A stretch of DNA of 64,000 bases, taken from the NCBI GenBank assembly GCA_023421505.1, contig JAEZTJ010000025.1, positions 69,139-133,138 of the forward strand, in the 5' to 3' direction. Each line of letters starts with the position of its first letter. Position 1 is the first letter of the stretch. The notes beneath the pieces are model-generated. The model was not told where the DNA came from. It worked only from the letters and a program-made list of their open reading frames with translations, and searched no databases. Both the position numbers and the translations under genes were made by a program. Positions 1-9,075 of the stretch are shown one piece after another. This DNA comes from Bacillota bacterium (lineage in GTDB: Bacteria; Bacillota; Clostridia; Lachnospirales; Lachnospiraceae).

Positions 1-1739
1 TCAAGAGTCTCTTTCCTTTGCATTAATTCATTCAGCTTAGTATAATCGGTAGCTGCTTTACCAATTTCTGTTTCTGTCTCTTCTATCTCTGCCTCGAGTC
101 TTGCAATATCTAGATCAATCGTATCAAACTCCTTTTGCTCTTGATAGGAGAATTTAAGCTTGGTATTCTTCTGTTTCCAATCAGCCATACCAGTCTGCTT
201 TTGTTCCTCCCTTGTATTAACCGTGGATTTTATTGTCGCAGAAGTCTCAGCATTACGCTGATCTTTTACTTCCTTATAATCGGAATAATTTCCTTCATAT
301 TGACGTATGCACCCATCCTCAAAAGAAAATATCCGGGTTGCAATCTTATCCAGAAAATATCTATCATGAGATACTGTAACGACTATACCGGGGAAGGTAT
401 TAAGATAATCCTCAAGGATCGTTAAGGTCTGTATATCCAAATCATTCGTCGGCTCATCTAAAATCAGAATATTCGGTGCTTCCATTAAAACCTTTAATAA
501 ATATAATCTTCTTTTCTCACCGCCTGATAGCTTCGCAATCAGTGAATACTGCATTGCACCCGTAAACAGGAATTTCTCACACATCTGTGAAGCAGTGATA
601 GTTCCTTCTGCGGTCTGGATATATTCAGCAGTATCACGAATAAAATCAATGACCTTAAGACTTTCGTCCATATATTCATTTTCTTGAGAAAAATACCCCA
701 GCTTAATTGTTGTACCGGTCTCTATATTACCTTCGTCAGGCTGAAGATTGCCTGCCAAGATATTAAGCAAGGTTGATTTTCCGCAGCCATTCGGCCCGAC
801 AATCCCAAGTCGGTCACAGGGCAAAAGAATATAGGTAAAATCCTTTATTAGCTTCCTATCTCCAAAGGCTTTACTGATATGATTAAGCTCAATCGTTTTT
901 TTACCAAGCCTTGAGGAAAGCGCATTGATTTCAACCCTTCCTTCTGTTTCGGTTACCTTACGGTCTCTTAATTCCTCGAATCTCTGAATATGTGCCTTCT
1001 GCTTGGTAGATCGCGCTCTGGCTCCCCTTTGCATCCACTCGAGTTCAATTCTATATAGGCTTTTTGCCTTTCGCTCCGAAGCCATTGCCATATCCTCACG
1101 CTCAGCCTTCAGCTCCAGAAATTTAGAATAATTCGCAGTATAAGAATAGATTTTACCCTTATCTAATTCAATAATTTTATTCGTTACCTTATCAAGAAAG
1201 TACCTATCATGAGTAATCATGATAAAGGCTCCACGATATTTTATTAAATAATCCTCCAGCCACTGCGCCATCTCATTATCTAAATGGTTGGTAGGTTCAT
1301 CCAGTACCAAAAGCTCAGCTGGTGTAAGGAGCGTACGCACTAAGGCTACTCTTTTCTTCTGCCCGCCGGAAAGCTTAGCAGGTGAGGCATTAACATCGCT
1401 TATTCCGAGCTTTATAAGCATTGCGTTTGCCTCACCTTCAAGGTTACGGTATTCCTCTTCTGCCTTTTGATTAAGTACGACATTTTGTATAATAGTCAGA
1501 GTATCGTCAAATTCCGGAGTCTGGGGAAGATATCCAATACGTAGTTTTTTACCACGTGTAACGATACCTTCATCCGGCTCTTCAAGATCTGCAATTATTT
1601 TTAGCAGAGTAGATTTACCCGTGCCATTAATACCAATCACTCCGATTTTCTCGCCCTCATTTATGCCAAAGCTTACTTTATCGAAAAGTAAACGGTCTGT
1701 ATAGCTCTTACTCATATTCTCTATCGTCAGCAAATTCAT
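1..1739 (-). CDS. ABC-F family ATPase (Uup/YfmR-like), 3' end outside window
   Basis: This is a soluble ABC protein with two ATPase domains and no membrane segment, the layout of ABC-F translation factors that act on the ribosome. Reading from the ATG at 1739, the first domain has Walker A GINGTGKST (about residue 36), signature LSGGQKKR and Walker B LLVLDEPTNHLD. The linker has the charged stretch WMQRGARARSTK typical of Uup-type members. The second domain has GPNGCGKST, LSGGEKRR and LILDEPTNDLD. The visible C-terminus is Glu/Lys-rich and looks like the start of the Uup coiled coil. The frame runs off the left edge, so about 579 residues are seen. A GAAAGG ribosome site precedes the start. 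Uup and YfmR are the closest named relatives I can think of; the exact subfamily is an inference. Confidence 0.9.
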   Translation of the reverse strand, partial: MNLLTIENMSKSYTDRLLFDKVSFGINEGEKIGVIGINGTGKSTLLKIIADLEEPDEGIVTRGKKLRIGYLPQTPEFDDTLTIIQNVVLNQKAEEEYRNLEGEANAMLIKLGISDVNASPAKLSGGQKKRVALVRTLLTPAELLVLDEPTNHLDNEMAQWLEDYLIKYRGAFIMITHDRYFLDKVTNKIIELDKGKIYSYTANYSKFLELKAEREDMAMASERKAKSLYRIELEWMQRGARARSTKQKAHIQRFEELRDRKVTETEGRVEINALSSRLGKKTIELNHISKAFGDRKLIKDFTYILLPCDRLGIVGPNGCGKSTLLNILAGNLQPDEGNIETGTTIKLGYFSQENEYMDESLKVIDFIRDTAEYIQTAEGTITASQMCEKFLFTGAMQYSLIAKLSGGEKRRLYLLKVLMEAPNILILDEPTNDLDIQTLTILEDYLNTFPGIVVTVSHDRYFLDKIATRIFSFEDGCIRQYEGNYSDYKEVKDQRNAETSATIKSTVNTREEQKQTGMADWKQKNTKLKFSYQEQKEFDTIDLDIARLEAEIEETETEIGKAATDYTKLNELMQRKETL

Positions 1740-1983
1740 TATCTTAAACCTTTCTAATTCTTATCTATCGATGTTTGTTTATCAGTTCTGATTAAGTTCA
1801 ACTGTATCCCTAACATCGTAGCATAGGGATTATAAAATGTCCAGACTCCTGCACTTGTAAAAAACCATTAGGGTCTTCAGCTTCATATCATTGCGTATGC
1901 CTTCAATCGAAAGAGATTATTTTTAGGCAGGCTTAAGTTCGATATGTTTGGTATTATTTTCCTGACATTTATTGTATTAAGTA

Positions 1984-2697
1984 TTAGATTCCTCTATGAT
2001 AATCTCTTACATTTGATAAGTAAGCAACAATCAAGGGATGTGGGTTTTCATAACTGGAGCTTAGCTGAGGCTGGAATAAAGAAGCAACAAAAAATCTATT
2101 CTCTTCTATTGTTACAATACGTACCTCACCTTCCTCATCCGTACCCACGATCTTAAGTCCTCCTTGATTAAGTTTATCTTGAAATTCCTTGCTTACACCA
2201 AAACTACAGTTATATCTCTCGACAACTTCGGCTGAACCATAAATCCGGAATAAAACTGAGTTCTTATCGAGGATAATGTGTCTTGTCTGAGCAACCAATG
2301 AACAAGCCAATGCTGTAATATATGAATTTGGTGCGTACGGATCAAAATCCTCCGCTTGAAGTTCTTTGATCTGTAAAACATTTCTTGCATATTCAATCGC
2401 TGCATGCTGAAAACCACCGCAGGTACCAATATAGGGAATATTTTTTTCTCTTGCATATTGTATTGCATTTAGTGCTCCAAGCATACTTTGATAGGGACTG
2501 CCCGGAGCTACCCATATGCCGTCAAAACCGCTTAATTTTTGATCAGCTCCTTCCATTAACTCAATCGTAGGAATCCAGTTTACATCAAAAACTTCTCCAA
2601 GCTGTTTTGCTGCATGCTTAACTGATTCCTCTGTGGCAACATGCGATGGCCTACCATCATAATCTCCGACAATTCCAATTCTAATTACAGCATCCAT
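1984..2697 (-). CDS. CTP synthase C-terminal-related class I amidotransferase-like protein
   Basis: The 237-residue protein resembles the glutamine amidotransferase half of CTP synthase without the synthetase half. The nucleophile elbow is present as GTCGGFQH (about residue 94), so the cysteine is kept. The usual His-Glu pair (FHPE) is replaced by FQPQ near residue 206, followed by the PHPL motif also found in CTP synthase. The protein may therefore not hydrolyse glutamine in the standard way. It belongs to a small family annotated as CTP synthase C-terminal region-related (seleno)protein; the substrate is unknown. The gene is alone, with two perfect palindromes upstream (2730-2752 and 2767-2782). 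An AGGAGG site precedes the ATG at 2697. Family confidence is good, function open. Confidence 0.75.
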   Translation of the reverse strand: MDAVIRIGIVGDYDGRPSHVATEESVKHAAKQLGEVFDVNWIPTIELMEGADQKLSGFDGIWVAPGSPYQSMLGALNAIQYAREKNIPYIGTCGGFQHAAIEYARNVLQIKELQAEDFDPYAPNSYITALACSLVAQTRHIILDKNSVLFRIYGSAEVVERYNCSFGVSKEFQDKLNQGGLKIVGTDEEGEVRIVTIEENRFFVASLFQPQLSSSYENPHPLIVAYLSNVRDYHRGI

Positions 2698-2729
2698 TAT
2701 TATCCCTCCTGATTCTTATGTTAATTTAG

Positions 2730-2782
2730 TGGTAAAACTTATCGTTTTACCAGTTGCTATAAATTCCTGTACTTCTGTACAG
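2730..2782. promoter_or_regulatory. Two operator-like palindromes upstream of the CTP synthase-related gene
   Basis: TGGTAAAAC and GTTTTACCA (2730-2738 and 2744-2752) form a perfect 9-base inverted repeat with a 5-base spacer. A second one, CTGTAC-TTCT-GTACAG, sits at 2767-2782. Both lie 33-85 bases upstream of the start codon at 2697, where a repressor would bind. The cognate regulator is not identifiable. Confidence 0.45.
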
Positions 2783-3145
2783 AAATATTAAAAAAATTAT
2801 TATACAACAAATTATGGTAAATACAACTATTTTTTTTATTTTTAACCAATCAACGCAATTCATGAGATAATATAACTAAGGGTATTAAATTATCCATGTT
2901 TTTACTCTTTTCATCATACTTACGATGGGCGTTCTCATGAATCATAATTAGTTGCGAGAGAAGAATAACTCGCCCAAGGAAATACTTTTGTATAGTTATA
3001 CATGTCCAGTTGTTTGAAGGATAAAGACTTGTTACAGTTATAGATAATACTAAATCCACTTCTGGTAGACTTATTCGAAGGAAAGAAGGTTGATTTATTT
3101 TATGTAAGCAAGTAATATCAATAGTAAAAAAGGAGATTGTAAATA
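2783..3145. other. AT-rich intergenic stretch
   Basis: This is the intergenic region between the divergent CTP synthase-related gene and the XRE regulator. A 69-codon open frame on the minus strand (2850-3059) has no ribosome binding site and is not counted as a gene. I see no RNA or repeat here apart from the XRE gene's ribosome site AAGGAGA at its right end. Confidence 0.4.
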
Positions 3146-3952
3146 TTGGATATTAAAAAAATAGGTAAATTCATTGCAGTTCAAAGAAAGCAATTGTCAA
3201 TGACACAGCAAAATCTAGCGGATAAACTAGATATTACAAATAAGGCTGTTTCCAAGTGGGAGACTGGGGAAGGGTATCCTGATATTTCTGTTTTACCTGC
3301 ATTAGCAGAAGTTTTGGGCGTTACTATAGATGAAATATTAAAAGGTGAAAAAAATGACCTTAGTTTAGATGTTAATAACCCATACTGTATTAAAGAAAAT
3401 AAGCAGCAGGCAGCCTATCTATTAGGAAAGCGCAAACAACATTTTGCTAATAACTATCTGATAAGTATTGGAATACTTTTTATAGGTATTATAGCATCGA
3501 GTCTTGGGCTAAGGTTATACAATGGATTTCATTATTCTTCACTAAGTTATTCTACAATGATTTCATTATCATTTTTAATCATTGGCATTATGTTTTATAA
3601 TAATTCCTGTAAAGGATTTGAAAGTGATATTGAAAAATACAACAGTATGTTAGAGGATAAAAAAGTTGATTTCAACAAAATAATTTATAAAAAACATATT
3701 TTATTTTATGCTGTATACTTAATTCAAGTTGTAATCTTATTTTGCGTTATACCATTGTATCCATTTAGAACCTCGGCATATTATTATGTTACTAAAAAAA
3801 TATATGGTTATAGCGTTAACGATGGAAGGTTTAGAATTGATTATGATTTTTTCTATGTATTAAATTTGATAATATACTGCATTTTGCTATGTGTAGGTAT
3901 ACTAATTATAACAAAGAAAAAAAGAAAAATAAGACAATACTACGACTCTTGA
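3146..3952 (+). CDS. XRE-family regulator with membrane-spanning C-terminal half
   Basis: The N-terminal 65 residues are a Cro/CI-type helix-turn-helix (motif MTQQNLADKLDITNKAVSKW). Residues from about 100 onward contain four hydrophobic segments (near 103-122, 130-148, 184-205 and 235-255) and end in a basic tail. This arrangement of a cytoplasmic DNA-binding domain tethered to the membrane is frequent in Lachnospiraceae, and the signal it senses is unknown. The start is TTG at 3146, chosen because AAGGAGA lies about 10 bases upstream and no ATG precedes the HTH. The gene is followed by a hairpin shared with convergent purA. No neighbouring target gene is evident. Confidence 0.85.
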   Translation: MDIKKIGKFIAVQRKQLSMTQQNLADKLDITNKAVSKWETGEGYPDISVLPALAEVLGVTIDEILKGEKNDLSLDVNNPYCIKENKQQAAYLLGKRKQHFANNYLISIGILFIGIIASSLGLRLYNGFHYSSLSYSTMISLSFLIIGIMFYNNSCKGFESDIEKYNSMLEDKKVDFNKIIYKKHILFYAVYLIQVVILFCVIPLYPFRTSAYYYVTKKIYGYSVNDGRFRIDYDFFYVLNLIIYCILLCVGILIITKKKRKIRQYYDS

Positions 3953-3963
3953 CAAGTAGCCAA

Positions 3964-3996
3964 TAAAGGTGCTGCAAAAACCATGCAGCACCTTTA
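3964..3996. terminator. Hairpin between convergent XRE gene and purA
   Basis: TAAAGGTGCTGCA (3964-3976) pairs perfectly with TGCAGCACCTTTA (3984-3996) across a 7-base loop. It lies 12 bases after the XRE stop and 85 bases after the purA stop. Neither side has a long U tract, so termination strength is uncertain. Confidence 0.5.
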
Positions 3997-4026
3997 TCTA
4001 CAGCTATAAAAAATTATTGTTTCTCA

Positions 4027-4061
4027 CTAATGCCCATACCTACCCTTTGAATTAGTTTGTG
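4027..4061 (-). repeat. Dispersed repeat copy A (ATTCAAAGGGTAGG type)
   Basis: On the minus strand this reads CACAAACT, then ATTCAAAGGGTAGGTAT, then GGGCATTAG. The same block recurs near 16053, 46118 and 59375. This copy has only the right arm of the palindrome. It sits just downstream of purA. Confidence 0.6.
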
Positions 4062-4080
4062 ATTTTCACAATTCACATTA

Positions 4081-5355
4081 TTATCTACGGATGATATCGC
4101 TTCTTCCCGGTCCGTTTGATACTAATTTTACCGGTACTTCAAGCTCCTTCTCAATATATTCAATATATTTTCTGCAATTTTCCGGAAGCTCATCATAGCT
4201 TTTTATTCCTCTGATATCCTGTTTCCAGCCAGGAAGGTATTCGTATACCGGCTTAGCTTTCGCCAGCTTTACGGTTGTAGGGAAATCCTTAGTAACCACT
4301 CCGTCAATTTCATATCCAACACATACCGGAAGCGTATCAAGATACCCAAGTACATCAAGTACAGTAAGTGCTACTTCAGTTGCACCCTGCATTCTGCAGC
4401 CATATCGGGAAGCTACCGCATCAAACCATCCCATACGTCTGGGCCTGCCTGTAGTTGCACCGTACTCGCCACCGTCACCGCCGCGTCTTCTAAGCTCATC
4501 AGCCTCTTCTCCGAAGATTTCGCTGACAAATTCACCTGCGCCGACTGCACTAGAATAAGCCTTCACAACAGTAACCACGCTCTTAATCTCATACGGCGGG
4601 ATACCGGCACCGATTGCACCGTAAGCCGCAAGGGTAGAGGAGGAGGTTACCATCGGGTAAATTCCGAAGTCAGGGTCTTTTAAAGCACCCAGCTGTCCTT
4701 CGAGTAATATATTCTTTCCGGCCTTAATTGCATCAAATAAAAATGCTGATACATCGCATACATAAGGCTCAACCATATTTCTATATTCAACTAAGGTATT
4801 ATATAATTCCTCTTCATTGATTGCAGGCTTATGATATAAGTGCTCAAGAATAATATTCTTCATCTCACATACTCTGGCAATCTTATCCTTTAATACCGCA
4901 TCATCAAATAATTCGGAGACTTGAAAACCAATTTTCGCATATTTATCTGAATAGAAAGGAGCAATACCGGATTTGGTAGAACCAAAGGATTTACCGCCAA
5001 GTCTTTCTTCTTCATATTGATCAAATAAGATATGATAGGGCATCATAATCTGTGCTCTGTCGGATACTAAAATCTTTGGTGTAGGAACACCGCGTTCCTC
5101 CAAGGCTTTTATTTCCTTCACTAAATATGGAATGTTGAGTGCTACACCATTGCCGATAATACTTGTTGTGTGTTTATAAAATACACCGGATGGAAGTAAA
5201 TGCAGAGCGAATTTACCATATTCGTTAATAATCGTGTGTCCGGCATTACTGCCTCCCTGATACCTAACGATTATATCCGCTTCCTGCCCCAGCATGTCTG
5301 TAATTTTACCTTTTCCTTCATCGCCCCAATTGGCGCCAACAATTGCTTTTACCAT
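4081..5355 (-). CDS. purA: Adenylosuccinate synthetase
   Basis: PurA joins IMP and aspartate using GTP to form adenylosuccinate, the first committed step from IMP to AMP. The protein begins MVKAIVGANWGDEGKGK, containing the phosphate-binding loop GDEGKGK. It continues with NAGHTI, the conserved SGIAPFYSDK, the IMP-binding TTGRPRRMGWFD and the aspartate-loop region near the C-terminus. At 424 residues it matches the family length. The longer frame starting at 5400 is rejected because AAGGAGG lies directly before the ATG at 5355. It stands alone; purB, which acts next, is at 13.3-14.8 kb. No purine riboswitch was recognised upstream. Confidence 0.96.
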   Translation of the reverse strand: MVKAIVGANWGDEGKGKITDMLGQEADIIVRYQGGSNAGHTIINEYGKFALHLLPSGVFYKHTTSIIGNGVALNIPYLVKEIKALEERGVPTPKILVSDRAQIMMPYHILFDQYEEERLGGKSFGSTKSGIAPFYSDKYAKIGFQVSELFDDAVLKDKIARVCEMKNIILEHLYHKPAINEEELYNTLVEYRNMVEPYVCDVSAFLFDAIKAGKNILLEGQLGALKDPDFGIYPMVTSSSTLAAYGAIGAGIPPYEIKSVVTVVKAYSSAVGAGEFVSEIFGEEADELRRRGGDGGEYGATTGRPRRMGWFDAVASRYGCRMQGATEVALTVLDVLGYLDTLPVCVGYEIDGVVTKDFPTTVKLAKAKPVYEYLPGWKQDIRGIKSYDELPENCRKYIEYIEKELEVPVKLVSNGPGRSDIIRR

Positions 5356-5570
5356 AGTGAAATCCTCCTTGGATGATGCGATATACGCCTCGTTATGCAT
5401 ATCGCAATGAAATTAGTATACCCAATTACCTACCAAGTATAAATCATCCCAAAGCATAAGTAAAATCAATATTAATTATGTTAGGTATAATAGAATATTA
5501 TATCAATTATAACAAACATACTATCAAGCATATCACACTACAAATGACTTAAACTTAATCTGTAACCAAA

Positions 5571-6275
5571 TCATACCTCCATATTCTTCACTCTATTTTT
5601 TAGTGTGCTTAAAGTAATTCCTGCTGCAAAAATCCCTAAAACCAGAAAAGCAATGCCACTGTAAATATTCATTGTAATAGCCATCAGTTGACACAGGAGG
5701 ATAGCAATAATTACAGCAGCGATAATTGTCGTTGAAACGGATTGTTTCCCAAATCCAAAATATAAGGCTACTATCCCCCATACTCCAGCCAATAGGGAAT
5801 AGCATAAAAGAGAAAGAAACCCATAGCAAATTACTTTAGTACTAAGTTGATCCGCACAAATTGGGAACTGGCTTTCTGTTGTAAAGAAAACTCCCAACAC
5901 CAGAATACCGCATAAGAGCATTGCAGCAACTGTATAAAAAAACACCACAGAGATCTTAGTTATAAATATTTTTATACGGTCTACCGGATAGGAATACAAT
6001 AGTATTACTCTTCTCCCCTCATATTCTTCTACAACAAACTTTGAGAACATGACAGATGAAAAGATTGTAAAAATGACCATGCCGATGATATTGTTTAGTT
6101 GAATTAAATTGTGATAAGTCATGAACATCTTCATATCTGTCTCTGATGAGTCAAGCTTTGGTATGACAGCTAACAGGTATAAAAGGCTCAACATAACAGC
6201 TGTAATAATCACTACTGCAACATGGTAGGATTTCATACCGTTTCGTTTTAATTCAAGTGAAATCAGTTTATTCAT
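5571..6275 (-). CDS. ABC-2-type transporter permease
   Basis: The protein has 234 residues with about six hydrophobic segments, starting with a short basic N-terminus (NKLISLELKRNGMKSYHVA). This is the size and shape of lantibiotic-immunity or antibiotic-export type ABC permeases. The start codon overlaps the end of the ATPase gene by 8 bases, so the two are translationally coupled and should form one transporter in the cell membrane. Both lie downstream of a TetR regulator in the same direction. The substrate cannot be read from the sequence; export of a toxic compound is an inference from the TetR context. Confidence 0.85.
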   Translation of the reverse strand: MNKLISLELKRNGMKSYHVAVVIITAVMLSLLYLLAVIPKLDSSETDMKMFMTYHNLIQLNNIIGMVIFTIFSSVMFSKFVVEEYEGRRVILLYSYPVDRIKIFITKISVVFFYTVAAMLLCGILVLGVFFTTESQFPICADQLSTKVICYGFLSLLCYSLLAGVWGIVALYFGFGKQSVSTTIIAAVIIAILLCQLMAITMNIYSGIAFLVLGIFAAGITLSTLKNRVKNMEV

Positions 6276-7002
6276 TAGTATTTCCTCCCTTAGTGATTGT
6301 CATAAAGTATTCTTCTAATCCACCTTTGTATCGATTGCTTATTTCTTGCGGAATAACTTCCGCAACGACTGTGCCATCCACTATGATACCTATCCGATTT
6401 GCAGTTTGCTCTACTTCCGAAAGAATATGACTAGATAGTAAAATGGTAATTTCTCTTTCTTTCACAAGATTACAAAACAGTTCTCTCATTTCTTTTATTC
6501 CAATAGGATCAAGCCCATTTACAGGTTCATCTAAAATCATAAGCTCCGGTTTATGTACAATGGCACGGGCAATTGCCAAGCGTTGTCGCATACCGAGAGA
6601 AAAAGTTGAAACTGGTTGTGCTCCCACTTTTGGCAGCCCCACCATTTCAAGTGTTCCAATTATATCTGCTTTTGCTATACCCATATATTCAAGGTGTATT
6701 TGCAGATTCTCAATTGCTGATAAATGTTCATAAAAAATTGGTGTTTCAATTAAACTGCCTGTCCGCTTTAGAATATCAAGATTTTGTTTTACACTATCCA
6801 TCCCCAAAACAGTAGCCTCTCCTGCAGTAGGTTGAAGCAACCCTAAAAGCATCTTGAAAACTGTTGTTTTTCCTGCTCCGTTTTTTCCTAAGAAGCCATA
6901 GATAGAGCCTTTTTCAACTGTCATTGAACAGTTACGTACGACCTCTCGTCCCCCGAAAGCTTTGGTAAGACCTCTGATTATTACTGCTATATCGTTTCTC
7001 AT
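6268..7002 (-). CDS. ABC transporter ATP-binding protein (BcrA-like)
   Basis: This 244-residue ATPase has Walker A GKNGAGKTT (about residue 39), a Q-loop region, the variant signature FSLGMRQRL, Walker B LMILDEPVNGLD and the switch histidine in LLSSHIL. The FSLGM signature is typical of bacitracin or lantibiotic-type export ATPases. It powers the overlapping permease gene. A perfect palindrome TACATTTAAATGTA lies at 7021-7034, upstream of its GGAGG ribosome site, and resembles one in front of the TetR gene, so repression by that TetR protein is likely. Confidence 0.9.
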   Translation of the reverse strand: MRNDIAVIIRGLTKAFGGREVVRNCSMTVEKGSIYGFLGKNGAGKTTVFKMLLGLLQPTAGEATVLGMDSVKQNLDILKRTGSLIETPIFYEHLSAIENLQIHLEYMGIAKADIIGTLEMVGLPKVGAQPVSTFSLGMRQRLAIARAIVHKPELMILDEPVNGLDPIGIKEMRELFCNLVKEREITILLSSHILSEVEQTANRIGIIVDGTVVAEVIPQEISNRYKGGLEEYFMTITKGGNTNE

Positions 7003-7017
7003 ATTACCTCCATTTTT

Positions 7018-7040
7018 TGATACATTTAAATGTATGTATA
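7018..7040. promoter_or_regulatory. Probable TetR operator before the ABC exporter
   Basis: TACATTTAAATGTA is a perfect palindrome, followed by TGTATA. The near-identical palindrome at 7744-7765 precedes the TetR gene. Two copies, each in front of a transcription unit of the same cluster, suggest one repressor controlling both. Confidence 0.6.
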
Positions 7041-7080
7041 TTAGTAATAATAAACTGCCTAAATTGGCAGCTTATTTTAA

Positions 7081-7731
7081 TTAGCCGTTTTGTACTACAT
7101 AATCATAGTATTTTTCAAATAAATGAAAAAGTTCATCGTCGATAACTGGTAAACCAATCCCCTCAAACAATGCTTTTAAATGGCTGATCTTGTCACTATA
7201 TTCTTCCTTTGTAACAGTAAATGTAATTGGATTCAACCAAAGGTTAACAAGTAAAATAAAAGTTTCAGCAGTTTGCTTAGGATTATCAACACGTAGTGAT
7301 CCATCTTGATTACCTTCCTCAATACACTTACATATATACGGTGCAATTGTATTTATGCAATCTCTTACCTGCTTCCCAATAATTATAGGACTTCGTAAAA
7401 CAGATGGAGCAACCTTTACAAATTGTAGTTGTTCTTCAGTACCAAAGGAAGAAATGAGAAGATTACGGAGCTTATTGAGGCCATTGATATTAAGGTTTGC
7501 GTTTTCTTTAATCAGAGTCATAATATTACCACTGAACATCAATGTTGTTACTGCATCAATAATATCGTCCTTTGATTGAAAATGATGATAAAAGGCTCCT
7601 CTTGTAACATCAGCTAATTCATCAACAATATCTTGTACAGTTGTTTCTTCCCATCCTTTTTCCATAAACAGCCTTTTCGCTGTCTCTAAAATTCGCGCGC
7701 GTGTTATTTCCGGATATTTGTTTCGTGCCAT
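7081..7731 (-). CDS. TetR/AcrR-family transcriptional regulator
   Basis: The 216-residue protein has the TetR-type helix-turn-helix at residues 10-55 (RILETAKRLFMEKGWEETTV, then GAFYHHFQSKDDI). The rest is an all-helical ligand-binding domain with no recognisable signature. It lies 78 bases upstream of the ABC transporter genes in the same direction. Palindromes of the same sequence lie upstream of both this gene and the transporter. The simplest reading is a self-regulating repressor released by the transporter's substrate. Start ATG at 7731 has a GAGGTGA ribosome site. Confidence 0.9.
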   Translation of the reverse strand: MARNKYPEITRARILETAKRLFMEKGWEETTVQDIVDELADVTRGAFYHHFQSKDDIIDAVTTLMFSGNIMTLIKENANLNINGLNKLRNLLISSFGTEEQLQFVKVAPSVLRSPIIIGKQVRDCINTIAPYICKCIEEGNQDGSLRVDNPKQTAETFILLVNLWLNPITFTVTKEEYSDKISHLKALFEGIGLPVIDDELFHLFEKYYDYVVQNG

Positions 7732-7741
7732 ATCGTCACCT

Positions 7742-7766
7742 CAATACATACATTTATATGTATGTT
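7742..7766. promoter_or_regulatory. Probable TetR operator before the tetR gene
   Basis: ATACATACATTTATATGTATG is a near-perfect palindrome 11 bases upstream of the TetR start codon. Its core TACATTTATATGTA differs by one base from the core at 7021-7034. Confidence 0.6.
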
Positions 7767-7837
7767 AACATATTGCCTATTATAAGTCAATGTTAATTTC
7801 GTCTCGCAACTTTTTATACTTTATATGATACTTTTAA

Positions 7838-8539
7838 CTAGTCTAACATCTTTGGTAAGCAGCCGCCCTCAGAAAGTCTATTTACAATATCGTCCGCTGC
7901 CATATGTATGAATTGCAGCATTCTCTCGTAGGTAATAAAGCTTGGCTGCGCCGGTTCATATTTCTCATAGTAATGCTGGTGTACCAGCCAGTCCCTGCTG
8001 ATATACATCTCCTTTTCACTTAAGTAACCTTCTACCGCACGGATTGTAACCTGTTCAATACATTTTCGTATCTCTTCGCAGTCTTTGTATTCTTTCACCA
8101 ATAATAAATCATTGCGGTTCATATCCGTCACAATATATTCAAAAAATAAAGGGTCCTTTTGCTCGATGCCCAGTTCTCTCATTTTTTTACAAAATTCCTC
8201 ACGAACAGTCAGCATAAATAACTCATCTGTCAGAAGATGCACCACATAGCCACGGTATAAATCAAGCAAGCCGTCAGTTCGATCTCTGTTATTACAGATA
8301 AACTGAGTCACTCGTTCATGAAAAAGATTTAGGTTCTCTTCCCTTCCAAAATCCTTATCCGGAATATCATCCCGTAAATGTGTATGCTTCTTATAGCTTC
8401 TAATATAGCCTTCTCTGGCGTGTATTGAATCCGGGGCGAGATTCCCCAGATAGAATAAGCCCATGTTCTCAATCGTACCTTCCTTAAGGCGCTTTCCTAT
8501 CTCCTTAGCGATCACCATATGTGTTATTACTCCGGCCAT
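7838..8539 (-). CDS. Zinc-dependent phospholipase C-like protein
   Basis: The protein begins MAGVITHMVIAKEIGKRL and carries GNLAPDSIH (about residue 33), a cluster of histidines (KKHTHLRD) and YVVHLLTDELF near residue 97. These are the spaced His/Asp ligands of the zinc-dependent phospholipase C/S1 nuclease-like family (PF00882). There is no signal peptide, so unlike secreted phospholipase C it probably acts in the cytoplasm, and the substrate is unknown. The ATG at 8539 is chosen over the in-frame TTG one codon upstream because GGAGG is correctly spaced from it. Confidence 0.75.
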   Translation of the reverse strand: MAGVITHMVIAKEIGKRLKEGTIENMGLFYLGNLAPDSIHAREGYIRSYKKHTHLRDDIPDKDFGREENLNLFHERVTQFICNNRDRTDGLLDLYRGYVVHLLTDELFMLTVREEFCKKMRELGIEQKDPLFFEYIVTDMNRNDLLLVKEYKDCEEIRKCIEQVTIRAVEGYLSEKEMYISRDWLVHQHYYEKYEPAQPSFITYERMLQFIHMAADDIVNRLSEGGCLPKMLD

Positions 8540-8622
8540 CAAAAACCTCCAAAACTCCTATGTTACAAGCGGTCTAATTCAATAATTATTTTTATTTACC
8601 TTATGTGGATATAAGGTTTGCG

Positions 8623-9057
8623 CTATTGTTTTCCCGTACTTCCAAACCCACCGCGATTTATACTCCCTAGCGTAGCCACCTCAGTAAATTCAATCCTTGG
8701 TTGATGTTCCATAATTCGGAATTGACAAATGCGGTCATTGATATCGATTATCGTATCACGCATTGCCAGAGCTGGAAAAAACCACTGGTCATTATCACCA
8801 GAGTAGGTTTCATCCACAACTCCCATAGAGTTTGTCTGTAAAATGCCGAAATTCTTAAACGTACTGCTTCTTGGTACAATATGGGCCTCGTAGCCTTTCG
8901 GGAGCTCCATTGCAATCCCTAATGGTATTAACTTAAATTCTCCTGCTTTCAATTCAATCCTTTCTGCGGCCCTTAAGTCAATCCAGTCTGATTTATTATC
9001 AATGTATTGTAATTTTTCTGTCTTGTCACTAATATATTTTATTTTTATATTCTGCAT
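8623..9057 (-). CDS. dut: dUTP diphosphatase
   Basis: This trimeric-type dUTPase hydrolyses dUTP to dUMP and keeps uracil out of DNA. All five motifs can be traced in 144 residues: SDWIDLRA (motif 1, variant of AGxDL), PRSST (2), GVVDETYSGDND (3), RICQFRI (4) and the mobile C-terminal RGGFGSTGKQ (5). Motif 3 has an unusual insertion-like SGDNDQW where most family members have YRGE. The start ATG at 9057 has AAGGAGG upstream. It is followed at 8539 by the phospholipase-like gene in the same direction. Confidence 0.93.
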   Translation of the reverse strand: MQNIKIKYISDKTEKLQYIDNKSDWIDLRAAERIELKAGEFKLIPLGIAMELPKGYEAHIVPRSSTFKNFGILQTNSMGVVDETYSGDNDQWFFPALAMRDTIIDINDRICQFRIMEHQPRIEFTEVATLGSINRGGFGSTGKQ

Positions 9058-9075
9058 AAGCCCCTCCTTGTTCTC

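Noticed and set aside
2850..3059. A 69-codon minus-strand frame containing HENAH, like an M56 protease fragment
   Set aside because: No ribosome site, high AT, no other protease motif and no BlaI-type partner; HExxH can arise by chance.
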